The notes beneath the pieces are model-generated. The model did not search any database. It was not told the DNA's origin and saw nothing but the letters and a program-made list of their open reading frames with translations. Below, piece by piece: positions 14,663 through 23,553 of a stretch of DNA of 64,000 nt (the first letter of the stretch is position 1; the number at the start of each line of letters is the position of its first letter). The translations under genes were made by a program, and so were the position numbers. The stretch lies in assembly GCF_030065545.1 (NCBI RefSeq), contig NZ_JASJNC010000002.1, positions 1 through 64,000 of the forward strand, written 5' to 3'. This DNA is from Marinicella marina (GTDB taxonomy: Bacteria; Pseudomonadota; Gammaproteobacteria; Xanthomonadales; Marinicellaceae).

Positions 14663-14671
14663 TGCTATAAT
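14663..14671 (+). promoter_or_regulatory. Extended -10 promoter of the DUF2200 gene
   Basis: TGCTATAAT matches TGnTATAAT 28 bp before the ATG at 14700, with a weak -35-like TGGACT at 14645. Confidence 0.45.
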
Positions 14672-14699
14672 CTGTAATGATCCATAACAGAGCGTTTTC

Positions 14700-15059
14700 A
14701 TGACAGATACCAGCCACCACGATGCCAGAATGGCACAGATGAAGTTTGCGGACATTTACCCGCATTATGTGACCAAAGTTGAAAAGAAAGGTAAAACTGT
14801 TGCTGACTTACACCAATTGATTACTTGGTTGACGGGTTTTGATGATGAACAAATCAAACAGCTTATTGATGAGGGTGTGAGCTTTGAAAGCTTCTTTGCC
14901 CAAGCGACCATCCATCCGAATGCCCACCTCATCAAAGGCTTGATTTGTGGTTATCGGGTAGAGGAGATCACCAACACCCTGACCCAACAAGTGCGGTATT
15001 TAGATAAGTTGGTTGATGAACTAGCCCGAGGCAAGAAGATGCAAAATATATTGCGGTGA
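14700..15059 (+). CDS. DUF2200-family protein
   Basis: 119 residues. MAQMKFADIYPHYVTKVEKKGKT and LITWLTGFD near the N terminus are the conserved DUF2200 blocks, and the length fits the family. Small soluble protein, function unknown. Transcription likely starts from the extended -10 at 14663. Confidence 0.85.
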   Translation: MTDTSHHDARMAQMKFADIYPHYVTKVEKKGKTVADLHQLITWLTGFDDEQIKQLIDEGVSFESFFAQATIHPNAHLIKGLICGYRVEEITNTLTQQVRYLDKLVDELARGKKMQNILR

Positions 15060-15131
15060 TGAAAAGCATTGTTGACAATGAATCAGATGGGACATTTTTA
15101 GTAACCGGTCCACAGGCTTTTGTTAGATGAT

Positions 15132-15422
15132 ATGGCGCTGATAAAACCGCAAAATAAGTCGCTGCTTTTGACTGTTTTAGTCGCAGTTGCTGCTTTTTGG
15201 GGCGCACATTTTTCTCCATACATTGGTTATGCACTTGCTTTGGTTATCCTTTTAATGATTGGCTTTTATTCGCATGCGGCGTGGCCATCTTCAGAAAAAA
15301 CTGAAAACCCCTATCTTTTTTCATTGTTCTGGGGTTTGATTATCGGCTTGTTGTTGCCGTTCCTTGTTAAGGTGTTCATCAATGAGGGCATTGATGGTTT
15401 TATTAGAATTTTTGAGTTTTAG
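15132..15422 (+). CDS. Small membrane protein of unknown function
   Basis: About 96 residues with three hydrophobic segments (SLLLTVLVAVAAFWGAHF, IGYALALVILLMIGF, LFWGLIIGLLLPFLVKVF). A TTG at 15120 could extend it by four residues. No recognised family; probably an inner-membrane protein. Confidence 0.5.
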   Translation: MALIKPQNKSLLLTVLVAVAAFWGAHFSPYIGYALALVILLMIGFYSHAAWPSSEKTENPYLFSLFWGLIIGLLLPFLVKVFINEGIDGFIRIFEF

Positions 15423-15457
15423 TTTTATAGTGATATCAATACTGGAGGTGAATGGTC

Positions 15458-16252
15458 ATGAATAATCCATTTCAAGCGAGCATCGGGGTGGTTATGAGTG
15501 CTGATATAGCGGTGCCAAAGCATGCGCAAATGAAACAGTTCTATGCGGCGATTTTGACCACGGGCGACAAGGCTTTTTGGCAATCCGACTTAATGAATTC
15601 CTTGGGTATACCGATCATAGGATTGGGTAAACAAAGCCCAGAATATGGTGAATTGCCATTGCAGTGGATGCCACACATGCAAGTGGCTGACGTTGGCCAC
15701 AGCGTGACTCAAGCGCTGGCATTGGGCGGTCGTGAACTGGTTCATGGCAAAGATGAGGCAGGTCGGAGCCAATGGGCGGTGATGGAGGATCCAAATGGTG
15801 CGGCATTTGGTCTGATTCCGCTGGTGGCAGATGCGATGTTGCCAAAGCTTGATGATAAAAGCGATGCAGAATTGGCCCACATGGGCAACATTGCGTGGCT
15901 AGATTTAACCGTTACTGATGCCACAAAGACCCGTGATTTTTATTGCGCGGTGGTGGGTTGGCAAGCCGAAGAAGTCGCGATGAAAGATGCAGGCAATGCT
16001 TATGCTGATTACAACATGCTCAACAGCAACGGCCAGCCTGCTGCTGGGATATGTCACGCCAAAGGGGTCAATGCCGAGCTGCCAGAAGTGTGGTTGATGT
16101 ATCTGCCAGTGGGCGATTTGGCAGACAGCTTAAAACAGGTTGTGTCGTTGGGCGGACAAGTGCTCAATCAGTCTAACAACAACAAAAACCAGCCAACCCA
16201 GGCATTGATAAAGGACCCAAACGGGGTCAGTTTGGTGTTGGTGCAGGGTTGA
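15458..16252 (+). CDS. Two-domain VOC (glyoxalase-like) protein
   Basis: 264 residues with two VOC repeats: residues ~5-125, ending DPNGAAFGLIP, and ~140-264, starting WLDLTVTDATKTRDFYCAVVGW and ending DPNGVSLVLVQG. The order resembles CFP30B-like hydroxylase/glyoxalase-fold proteins. GGAGGTG lies 9-15 nt before ATG 15458; ATG 15452 is also possible. The substrate is unknown. Confidence 0.75.
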   Translation: MNNPFQASIGVVMSADIAVPKHAQMKQFYAAILTTGDKAFWQSDLMNSLGIPIIGLGKQSPEYGELPLQWMPHMQVADVGHSVTQALALGGRELVHGKDEAGRSQWAVMEDPNGAAFGLIPLVADAMLPKLDDKSDAELAHMGNIAWLDLTVTDATKTRDFYCAVVGWQAEEVAMKDAGNAYADYNMLNSNGQPAAGICHAKGVNAELPEVWLMYLPVGDLADSLKQVVSLGGQVLNQSNNNKNQPTQALIKDPNGVSLVLVQG

Positions 16253-16371
16253 TGGCAGGTATTATGCTGGCACTTGAACAGTCAGATTGTAATAAGCGAT
16301 TCAGATCAGTCATTGGTTTCATTTTGGCAGTAAATCTCAACAAACTTTCACTGGAGTCATAAATTAGACAC

Positions 16372-16734
16372 ATGAATAAACTTTTATTGGTCTTGGTTTT
16401 TGGCCTCAACTTGAACCCAGCCAAAGCAGCAGATGACTTAGAAATTCCACTGTATCAAATGCTGAAGATGAATTTCAATGAAGCGGATCCCAGCAGCAAT
16501 CCAGAGGTGATGATGCGTCAGTTTGAGTATATTTCCTCGGCTTCGCTGGCAGACATCTTGGCATTTTACCGCGACAGTGATCACACCCAATCATGTGAAT
16601 ACAACGACATGGCGGATAATTACATCTGCCGTTTAGCCAAACACAAGAAGGTGTCATCAGGGTATGTTTTTATTCCTGCCCAAAGTAAGGGTGGTGAGGT
16701 GACTGTGCTGGCTGATTATTTCTTTTACCCATGA
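16372..16734 (+). CDS. Secreted protein of unknown function, first gene of a three-gene overlapping unit
   Basis: 120 residues with a signal peptide (MNKLLLVLVFGLNLNPAKA). The mature part is about 100 residues with two Cys residues (SCEYNDMADNYICRL), possibly a disulfide. Its stop overlaps the next start by 4 bp (ATGA), indicating translational coupling. Not recognised. Confidence 0.6.
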   Translation: MNKLLLVLVFGLNLNPAKAADDLEIPLYQMLKMNFNEADPSSNPEVMMRQFEYISSASLADILAFYRDSDHTQSCEYNDMADNYICRLAKHKKVSSGYVFIPAQSKGGEVTVLADYFFYP

Positions 16735-17288
16735 TGATTAACTGGCATATAAACGGTGGTGATTGGTTGAACACATTCATCAATTCAAGCGTTCTGCTGG
16801 CTCTGTTTGTGGGCAGTCAATCGATGGCAGCGACAGCATCCAGCGATGACAACTATTCGATGTGGGTTGAGCCGAATTACGTCGATACCGCTTACTCGGC
16901 CTTGCTGAAAAGTAGCAGCGTTAAAAAAGTACCTACTGAAGATGACATTCATGACCACATTCCTTTTGGTTGGTGGCCTTATCGGGTCAAAGCTGAGGTC
17001 TTGGATGTGTACAAAGGCCCCTTGAAAGTAGGTGATGAGATTGAGCTTTTGGTCTATGTTTCGGTGCTCTCCCAATTACACAATGAACTGCAAAAAGATG
17101 CGTTTTTGGTGAGTTTTTGTCTATCAAAAAATGGCGTCTATTACACCAGCCGCGACTACCTGGTGCAACAAGCCAAGCCTGCCAACACCCAGCGATTCGC
17201 TGCGGTCAGAGAGAACGGCACTGATTATGAAGGTTCCGGTGATTGTTCCGGCAACTACCCTTCGTTGAATCCTGACACCCACCACTGA
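16731..17288 (+). CDS. Exported protein of unknown function with OB-like strand motif
   Basis: 185 residues with a hydrophobic N-terminal segment (FINSSVLLALFVGSQSMAA) that is probably a signal sequence after a short polar start. The central YRVKAEVLDVYKGPLKVGDEIELLVYV resembles the beta-barrel core of several small secreted proteins. It overlaps both neighbours and is likely co-translated with them. Not assigned to a family. Confidence 0.6.
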   Translation: MMINWHINGGDWLNTFINSSVLLALFVGSQSMAATASSDDNYSMWVEPNYVDTAYSALLKSSSVKKVPTEDDIHDHIPFGWWPYRVKAEVLDVYKGPLKVGDEIELLVYVSVLSQLHNELQKDAFLVSFCLSKNGVYYTSRDYLVQQAKPANTQRFAAVRENGTDYEGSGDCSGNYPSLNPDTHH

Positions 17289-17995
17289 TGCTTGGTATTG
17301 TTGTTATCCTGTTGGTTTCTTGGGGTTTGTTGCATGTGACCACCCAACGGCACTTGACTGCTCTGGGTTTGGGCATGAATAAGCGGCGTCTTTTGTATGT
17401 TTTATTGTCGTTTGTTTTCGCCATGACCACCTGTGTTTTGAGTCAGTGGCTGGATGCCGAACTGGGTCAGTTTACTTGGCGATTGAATCCATCTTTTACC
17501 TTTTCGCTGCTGTTGGATGCGGTCTTTTGGGACCTGAAGTCGGTGCTGACTGAAGAACTGATTTTTCGCGGGGCTTTGTTGTATTTGCTGATCAGGTGGT
17601 TAGGAATCTATCCAGGGGTGGTGATTTCTGCCGCAGCTTTTGGAATTTATCATTGGTTTTCTTATGGTATTTTTGGACAGTTGATGCCGATGCTGGTGGT
17701 GTTCTTTGGCACCGGCATCATGGGTGCCGCTTGGGCTTTGTCATATGCCAAGTCAGGTTCCTTGTGGCTGCCAGTGGCCTTGCATTTTGGTTGGAATTTC
17801 ACCCATAACAGCCTGTTTTCAGAGGGGCCATTGGGCGCGGTGGTTTGGGTCGCCAATGAAGCAGCTGATGTTTCAGGCTATTGGGCTTTGTTTAATTTTA
17901 TGGTGCCGATGGTGCTGGTACCGATTTTCACTTTGTTGTTTGTGGTGTTTGTCATTCCACAAGAAATGAACAAAACTGACGCACCCGTTCAGTGA
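17288..17995 (+). CDS. CPBP-family intramembrane metalloprotease
   Basis: 235 residues, multi-spanning. Motifs in order: TEELIFRGALL (EExxxR), FGIYHWFSYG and ALHFGWNF. Its ATG shares one base with the previous stop, so it is the third member of the overlapping unit with two exported proteins. CPBP proteases can process or protect against secreted peptides; a link to the two exported proteins is plausible but inferred. Confidence 0.8.
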   Translation: MLGIVVILLVSWGLLHVTTQRHLTALGLGMNKRRLLYVLLSFVFAMTTCVLSQWLDAELGQFTWRLNPSFTFSLLLDAVFWDLKSVLTEELIFRGALLYLLIRWLGIYPGVVISAAAFGIYHWFSYGIFGQLMPMLVVFFGTGIMGAAWALSYAKSGSLWLPVALHFGWNFTHNSLFSEGPLGAVVWVANEAADVSGYWALFNFMVPMVLVPIFTLLFVVFVIPQEMNKTDAPVQ

Positions 17996-18630
17996 AGTCG
18001 CTTTTTACCTTTGATGTAAATCGCCGTGGAGATCAGTAAGCACAGTATCAGAAGGAAATTGATGCTTAAGGGCACCGGCAGCACTTGGCCTCTGAAATAG
18101 AAGGGGATATCGATGAACTCAATATTGCCATTGTTAATTTGTACAATTCTCAAAACAGTTTCAAGGTACCCGCTCTGTTCAAATGTAGTCGTTACTGTAC
18201 AAGTGTAAGTTTCGTTGATCTCAATGTCTGCTGAGATGCGGTAACCGTAGAAAAATAAATAGTCATCCACAGGCGGGCGAGGATCACCACTTAATAGGAT
18301 GCGGCAATTGGGGTCATTGGTTGGGCTATTTGCGATGTTGAAAAATAAATCAATGTCTTATGTGGTGTTGAAACCAAGAATAACAAACAGGTTATCTTCC
18401 ATGGTAATGGCGTTTGGCCCAAGGTTGGTGATGTTGATGTTGATCTCTCCGGTCTCTCCTGGCGCAATGCCGTCTTGGAACGCCTCTGACGTTATACTGA
18501 GTTCAAACAGCCTATCATCTACTTGGGCGATGGCACCAAAGCACAAGAACAGCATTAAAATTAACACCATCATGTGCTGGGCGTTGAGGTATGAGTGTTT
18601 ATTGAATGTGGTTTTTTGTTGTGATTTCAT
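17989..18630 (-). pseudogene. Secreted DUF11-like anchored protein, interrupted by an in-frame TAA (paralog of 5464-6084)
   Basis: From 18630 the frame gives a signal segment (MMVLILMLFLCFGAIAQ) and a domain with GEININITNLGP. TAA at 18360-18358 stops it after LGFNTT. The same frame continues with DIDLFFNIANSPTNDPNC, GDPRPPVDDY, NETYTC, and ends in VPLSINFLLILCLL plus a basic tail, a C-terminal anchor. The residues before and after the stop align with the 5464-6084 gene: GP to the following Cys is 36 positions in both, and the stops are one codon apart. It overlaps the end of the CPBP gene by 7 bp. Confidence 0.7.
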
Positions 18631-18796
18631 GTCATCAATTACTGCTGCGATATCAATAGTCCGCTTTCAGGCTGATTAAGATTATACCTAATGTGCCTTA
18701 GGTTCACGGCATAATACTGATAAATTGCCTTGATTAAATATGGATTATGCATTGATAATAATTACTTACGGTTAAATTGCGGACAATGAGATTACT

Positions 18797-19264
18797 ATGA
18801 AACGATTGCTTACAACCATGCTTTTGTTAACCACCGCGGTGGTGGTGATGGCAGCGGCCAGTCCAAAAGATGTCAAAACCATCAATGCAGCTCGCAAAGC
18901 TTTTAATAAAGCAATAGCCGAACATGATTTGATGGCAATGAAAAAATTTCTCGCTGAAGATTACGTCATTACCATCAGCGATGGCAGCATTGAGCGCTCC
19001 AGGGATGCGCATATCAACAGCTTTGCAGCGCACTTTAAACAATACCCAGATGTGAAATACACCCGCAACCCCACTGGGATTCAAACCAGTGAAGCCTATC
19101 CACTGGCCATTGAACATGGCACTTGGGTTGGTACTCGAACCACCGAGAGTGGCCCCTTAGAAAATGGCGGAGAGTACACCGCAGCTTGGCGCCGAACGGA
19201 ACACGGTTGGGTGATTTATTCCGAGCTTTTTGTCGCGCTGTATTGTGAGGGCGAGGCTTGTTGA
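18797..19264 (+). CDS. Exported SnoaL/DUF4440-like (NTF2-fold) protein
   Basis: 155 residues with a signal peptide (MKRLLTTMLLLTTAVVVMAAA). The mature part has INAARKAFNKAIAEHDLMAMKKFLAEDYVITISDG, typical of NTF2-like DUF4440 proteins, and ends WRRTEHGWVIYSELFV. The NTF2 fold binds small hydrophobic ligands or has isomerase-like activity; the periplasmic role here is unknown. Monocistronic by position. Confidence 0.75.
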   Translation: MKRLLTTMLLLTTAVVVMAAASPKDVKTINAARKAFNKAIAEHDLMAMKKFLAEDYVITISDGSIERSRDAHINSFAAHFKQYPDVKYTRNPTGIQTSEAYPLAIEHGTWVGTRTTESGPLENGGEYTAAWRRTEHGWVIYSELFVALYCEGEAC

Positions 19265-19417
19265 ATGTGGCTTTTCGCTTATATATCAGGGCCAAAATTA
19301 CCAATTAGTTCCAACCAAAGCCTAAAAATAGCGTTGCTAACATGTTAAAAATATTTGACATGAGTGACGGTTATGGCTATCATTGATGTTAATTATTTTT
19401 AACATTATGGGTGTTCA

Positions 19418-19840
19418 ATGTCTTTTCAAGAAAAATCTGCGTGGGTTATGGTGGTCGGTTTAGTGGTTTCCACTGTGCTCTATGCATTCCTCGTATACGT
19501 GATGTCCTCAGCCGCGGGTCAGTTGGTACCGCTTCATATTCCGGTTCTGGTTGCTTTCACGGTTGTGCTCACTTTGATAGCGGTAGTGGGTCATATAGTC
19601 ATAGCCATTTTTTCACCCAAAGAGGCCAACGCCAGAGCGGATGAAAGGGAACAAAGAATCATCGATAAATCAGGTTACCTATCGAGTAATGTCCTTGGTT
19701 TTGGGGTGATTACATCGCTGATGGTGTATTTATTTTTTTACAATGGTGAGCTGCTGTTCTACGGCGTTTTTGGTAGTTTAATTGTGGCGCAAATATTGGA
19801 ATACATGCTACAAATTTACTACCAACGGCGAGCCATATAA
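19418..19840 (+). CDS. Four-helix membrane protein paired with an HTH regulator
   Basis: 140 residues with four hydrophobic segments and a conserved-looking polar stretch ARADEREQRIIDKSGY between helices 2 and 3, as in DUF2178-like membrane proteins. The stop overlaps the start of the XRE regulator by one base; such membrane/HTH pairs are common in bacteria and probably coregulated. Function unknown. Confidence 0.7.
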   Translation: MSFQEKSAWVMVVGLVVSTVLYAFLVYVMSSAAGQLVPLHIPVLVAFTVVLTLIAVVGHIVIAIFSPKEANARADEREQRIIDKSGYLSSNVLGFGVITSLMVYLFFYNGELLFYGVFGSLIVAQILEYMLQIYYQRRAI

Positions 19841-20055
19841 TGGCCAAAAAATTCCCCATCGCCAATCAAGTGCGCGCCTTGCGTGAACATAAGGGCAACA
19901 TCACACAGACCGAATTGGGTGAGGCGGTGGGTGTTACCCGACAGACCATCGCTGCGATTGAACAAAGACGCTATTCGCCATCTTTAGAGACTGCTTTCAG
20001 AATTGCCCTGTTTTTTCAGGTGGGCATCGAAGATGTTTTCAATTGGGACGAATAG
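19840..20055 (+). CDS. Small XRE-family HTH regulator (YgzD/PA-type)
   Basis: 71 residues, essentially one helix-turn-helix: VRALREHKGNITQTELGEAVGVTRQTIAAIE followed by RRYSPSLETAFRIALFF and the typical IEDVFNWDE end. Translationally coupled to the preceding membrane-protein gene. Probably autoregulates the pair. Confidence 0.85.
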   Translation: MAKKFPIANQVRALREHKGNITQTELGEAVGVTRQTIAAIEQRRYSPSLETAFRIALFFQVGIEDVFNWDE

Positions 20056-20106
20056 TGGTCTTAATGTTGCACGAATAATTGATGCCAGGTGCAGTATGCT
20101 GTATGT

Positions 20107-20769
20107 ATGATGAAGTTGATTATGACATTGATGCTGGCTTGCTTGGTGATGGCTGCGGCAGGTGCTGAAGAAAACTGGCAGTTGGTCAAAGACAAAGACC
20201 AGATACAAATTTTTGCGACACAAAAAACTGGGCACAAACTCAAACACCACAAAGCCGAAACCGAAATCAATAAAGACGTAGACACGATTTTGGCGGCATT
20301 ACAAGACACGGCAGCCTGTCCAGAGTGGGTGTATCAATGCATCACGAATAAAATGGTTGAGATGATTGATGTCAAACAAAGGATTTATCACACCTCAATT
20401 GATTCGCCGTTGTGGTTTAAAAGCCGTGATTTTTATCTGCAATCAGACGTCAGTTTCGATCCCAAAACCCGTTCATTTGTGATTGTTTTGGTTTCAATTC
20501 CAAATCATGCGGGTTTTCAGGAGAATCATGTCAGGTTAACAGATGTGAGTATGATTTGGCGTTTGCACCCGATTGGTGAAAGTTTGACCGCGGTCAGCTA
20601 TGAAGTCTATATTGATCCTGAGTTACCCATCAAGAGCATCAACCACCAAATGATCAAACGATCTATTTTTAAAACCATCGAAGGATTGCGTCATTTGGTA
20701 GAAAAGCCAATTTATGCACAAACCAAGTACACTGCATCTGAGCTAGAGATGTTGGTGGAATTGGATTAA
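20107..20769 (+). CDS. Exported START-domain lipid-binding protein
   Basis: 220 residues. Signal peptide MKLIMTLMLACLVMAAAGA, then a START-like domain: WQLVKDKDQIQIFAT, ALQDTAACPEWVYQC, SPLWFKSRDFYL and RHLVEKP at the end. Start chosen at ATG 20107; ATG 20110 and an upstream ATG at 20089 are alternatives. START domains bind lipids or sterols; a periplasmic lipid-binding role is an inference. Confidence 0.75.
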   Translation: MMKLIMTLMLACLVMAAAGAEENWQLVKDKDQIQIFATQKTGHKLKHHKAETEINKDVDTILAALQDTAACPEWVYQCITNKMVEMIDVKQRIYHTSIDSPLWFKSRDFYLQSDVSFDPKTRSFVIVLVSIPNHAGFQENHVRLTDVSMIWRLHPIGESLTAVSYEVYIDPELPIKSINHQMIKRSIFKTIEGLRHLVEKPIYAQTKYTASELEMLVELD

Positions 20770-20807
20770 GCAACCAGATTTAGATTTATTTTAGTGAGGA
20801 AAACACA

Positions 20808-21026
20808 GTGAAAGAAGCATACCAAACCAACAGCAAAGTCCAGTGGAACTGGGGCGATGGCACTGCTACCGGATACGTGCGAAAAGTCTACCGTGAAGCC
20901 GTCACTTTGACCCTCAAAGGCACCGAAGTGACACGCGATGCCAGTGATGACGAACCGGCTTATTTGTTAGAACAAGAAGACGGTGATGAAGTACTGAAAT
21001 CCCATTCTGAGTTGAGCAAAGCTTGA
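20808..21026 (+). CDS. DUF2945/HVA1 TUDOR-like small protein
   Basis: 72 residues. VQWNWGDGTATGYVRKVYREAVTLTLKG...VTRDASDDEPAYLLEQEDG is the recognised pattern of the DUF2945 'hypervirulence-associated' TUDOR-like family. It starts with GTG at 20808, with GTGAGGA 8 nt upstream. Function unclear. Confidence 0.8.
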   Translation: MKEAYQTNSKVQWNWGDGTATGYVRKVYREAVTLTLKGTEVTRDASDDEPAYLLEQEDGDEVLKSHSELSKA

Positions 21027-21106
21027 TTTCACGTCAAATTGCTTTACATTTTTTGCACTGAAAACGGCATGCTGCGGTCTTATCAGTACTTCAATCAGGA
21101 AAATCA

Positions 21107-21466
21107 ATGATGTTACATCAAAAAACACTGGCAGCAGTCTTCGTTTTGTTGCTTACGGTGAGCAACTTTGGCTCGGCTCAAAGCACAAACCGAGCAGAAC
21201 AAACTCCCCCAACATGGCAGCCCAACACCGATGTGGAGGTTTTTTGGATGGCATATACCCAATCCAAAGGTGGCTTGACCTGGGGTCGCTCGGCGCAATA
21301 CCCTGAATATAACTTGGTTAAGGAAGGTGACACTTTTATGGTTGAGTTGAGTCAAGGGCCTTGTTTGATGGAATTTTTCCACAGCCGTTGGCGCCGAGCC
21401 AATGACGTCAGGCGATGGGATGACAGCATCAACGAATACGGTGGCTGTCCGTTCGTATTCGACTAA
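21107..21466 (+). CDS. Small exported protein of unknown function
   Basis: 119 residues with a signal peptide (LAAVFVLLLTVSNFGSA). The mature part is ~90 residues and Trp-rich (VFWMAYTQSKGGLTWGRSAQYP, FFHSRWRR) with two Cys. No recognised family. Two adjacent ATG codons can start it. Confidence 0.55.
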   Translation: MMLHQKTLAAVFVLLLTVSNFGSAQSTNRAEQTPPTWQPNTDVEVFWMAYTQSKGGLTWGRSAQYPEYNLVKEGDTFMVELSQGPCLMEFFHSRWRRANDVRRWDDSINEYGGCPFVFD

Positions 21467-21592
21467 GGTCGTAAAACAAATACCTGCATCAACAGACAAC
21501 GATGATGCAATATAAGCGTGAACACAACAATTCATTTGCTCGTGGGGTGTGCTTGTGATTTAATCGATACATCTGATTAATTCAAAAGTCAC

Positions 21593-22504
21593 ATGTCAAT
21601 CAAACACTTGAGGTTCTTGTTCCTTTTTATCACCAGCTCATTGATTTTATTCGCTTGCAGCAGTACCCCGCATCAACATCAAAAAATGGCTCAAGCAATG
21701 TGGGCTGAGACCTGCACAAAGTGGGATGACTGGGATAAGCCAGGTCCACCATTTCAAGTTCATGCCAACACCTATTATGTTGGAACATGTGGTATTTCAG
21801 CCATCCTAATTACCGCTGATGCAGGTCATATTTTGATTGATTCTGGAACACAAGCAGGTGCTGATGTGGTGATTGATAACATTCAAAGTTTGGGCTTTAA
21901 ACTGAATGATATAAAATGGTTACTGCACAGTCATGAGCATTTTGATCATGTCGGTGGCATGGCTCAATTACAACAACTAACCAACGCCAAACTGCTGGCA
22001 TCTCAAGCGGCAGCCCCGGTATTACAAAGCGGAATATCAGCAAACAATGACCCTCAGTCTGGGATGCATCAACCATTTCCTGCCGCGCAGGTTGATGGGC
22101 AGGTGCAAGCGGGTAAGGATTTGGTTTTGGGTTCTATCACCTTGACTCCCATTGATACGCCTGGACACAGCCCAGGGGCATTGAGCTGGCAATGGCAATC
22201 ATGTCAAGCAAGTGAGTGCCTGCACATAGTATACGCCGATAGTTTATCACCCATCAGCGCTGATGCTTACCGCTTCAGCGACCATCCTGAATACGTTAAA
22301 TCGTACCAACAGGGCTTGCATCAATTGGGTCAGCTTGAATGTGACATCATTTTAGCCCCCCACCCATCTGCCAGTGGCATGCGAGATAAGTTATTGGGTG
22401 GCACCGGCTTAGTGAATTCAGCTGGGTGTGAACAATATGCCCAAACCGTTGCCAAACGCTTGCAACAGCGTTTGGTAGATGAGCAACAGTCGGATACCAA
22501 TTGA
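21593..22504 (+). CDS. Subclass B3 metallo-beta-lactamase, predicted lipoprotein
   Basis: 303 residues. The N terminus has a lipobox-like LFAC (Cys22). The zinc ligands of the B3 group are all visible: H114, H116, D118 and H119 in HSHEHFDHVGG, H192 in DTPGHSPG, and H257 in LAPHPS. The B3-type stretch YADSLSPISADAYRFSDHPEY is also present. B3 enzymes hydrolyse penicillins, cephalosporins and carbapenems, so intrinsic beta-lactam resistance is plausible; a non-lactamase MBL-fold role cannot be excluded. No regulator such as AmpR is adjacent. Confidence 0.85.
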   Translation: MSIKHLRFLFLFITSSLILFACSSTPHQHQKMAQAMWAETCTKWDDWDKPGPPFQVHANTYYVGTCGISAILITADAGHILIDSGTQAGADVVIDNIQSLGFKLNDIKWLLHSHEHFDHVGGMAQLQQLTNAKLLASQAAAPVLQSGISANNDPQSGMHQPFPAAQVDGQVQAGKDLVLGSITLTPIDTPGHSPGALSWQWQSCQASECLHIVYADSLSPISADAYRFSDHPEYVKSYQQGLHQLGQLECDIILAPHPSASGMRDKLLGGTGLVNSAGCEQYAQTVAKRLQQRLVDEQQSDTN

Positions 22505-22541
22505 TTTGGTATAATATAATTCGTTTAACAGGAGTCAAGTT

Positions 22542-22817
22542 ATGAGTCGAAGAAAGGAAAGATCAGCAGGTTTGCGCTTGTTGTCTGCGGTGGCATCATT
22601 TGTGTTTTTGGGTGCAGGTATTTATATGTTTTTTGCTGGAGTTAATCTATACAACTCGGCGTTGATGACATCTGCTGTTTTGGGCTTGGGCATTCCCGCG
22701 GTGGTTGCTGGCGATGGATTTTTAGAAATGGTTGTGGGTTTTTTTGAGGTCTTTTTTGATGGATTGATGGAGGTTGTAGGCGGTGTGCTTGAGGCGCTGT
22801 CTTCGATATTCAATTGA
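22542..22817 (+). CDS. Small hydrophobic membrane protein
   Basis: 91 residues with two to three hydrophobic segments (LLSAVASFVFLGAGIYMFFAG, ALMTSAVLGLGIPAVVAG) and a glycine/phenylalanine-rich end. AGGAGTCAAGTT precedes ATG. Not recognised; 24 bp before the next membrane-protein gene, so likely one unit. Confidence 0.55.
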   Translation: MSRRKERSAGLRLLSAVASFVFLGAGIYMFFAGVNLYNSALMTSAVLGLGIPAVVAGDGFLEMVVGFFEVFFDGLMEVVGGVLEALSSIFN

Positions 22818-22841
22818 AATTTTCACAGTGAGTTTTAATTG

Positions 22842-23531
22842 ATGGTTAATCGGCTGACCACAATTCTCAAAGAACAAATGCGCTTGCTGTTATTCCATCG
22901 CATCAGGCCGACCTTAGCCACTGATTTTTATGCTTACCTCATTTATGTGCTGATCATCACTTGGGTGGTGGGTATGGGCCGTTATTGGGACAGTCCATCT
23001 GCCGATTGGTGGCAGCTTCTGGGTTTGGGCTCGGTGCTTTACATGTTCTTTCTTTCCAGTCTGTTGTTTGTTCTGATTTGGCCGTTAAAACCCAACAATT
23101 GGTCATACCAAACAGTTTTGATTTTTGTTGGTTTGACTTCATTACCAGCCATCCTGTATGCCATTCCACTTGAACAATATGTGCCTATGGAACAAGCCCA
23201 AAGTATCAATGCATGGGCTTTGACTTTGGTGGCATCTTGGCGCGTCGCGCTGTATGGTTTTTTCTTGCACACGGTTGCCGGCTTGGAGGGTCTGGATTGG
23301 GTGGTTGCGATGCTGTTGCCATTGAGCGCTATTTTGGTGGCGCTGTCTGCGCTCAATCTTGAACACGCGGTGTTTGAAATCATGGCAGGTAACGCGACAT
23401 CTCCAGAAACAGCCTCAGACAAGGCCTACTTCATGGTGCTGTTTTTGAGTGTTTTTGCTTACATCACTTTGCCGATAACTTTGATTATTTATTTTTATCG
23501 AATTTATGTGAAATGCAAAAAAACTGCTTGA
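22842..23531 (+). CDS. Multi-spanning membrane protein of unknown function
   Basis: 229 residues with six or so hydrophobic helices and a Yip1-like overall layout (N-terminal amphipathic stretch, helices grouped toward the C terminus). No diagnostic motif. Possibly cotranscribed with the small membrane gene upstream. Confidence 0.6.
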   Translation: MVNRLTTILKEQMRLLLFHRIRPTLATDFYAYLIYVLIITWVVGMGRYWDSPSADWWQLLGLGSVLYMFFLSSLLFVLIWPLKPNNWSYQTVLIFVGLTSLPAILYAIPLEQYVPMEQAQSINAWALTLVASWRVALYGFFLHTVAGLEGLDWVVAMLLPLSAILVALSALNLEHAVFEIMAGNATSPETASDKAYFMVLFLSVFAYITLPITLIIYFYRIYVKCKKTA

Positions 23532-23553
23532 AAGTTGATTGTTTAATGTCAGT

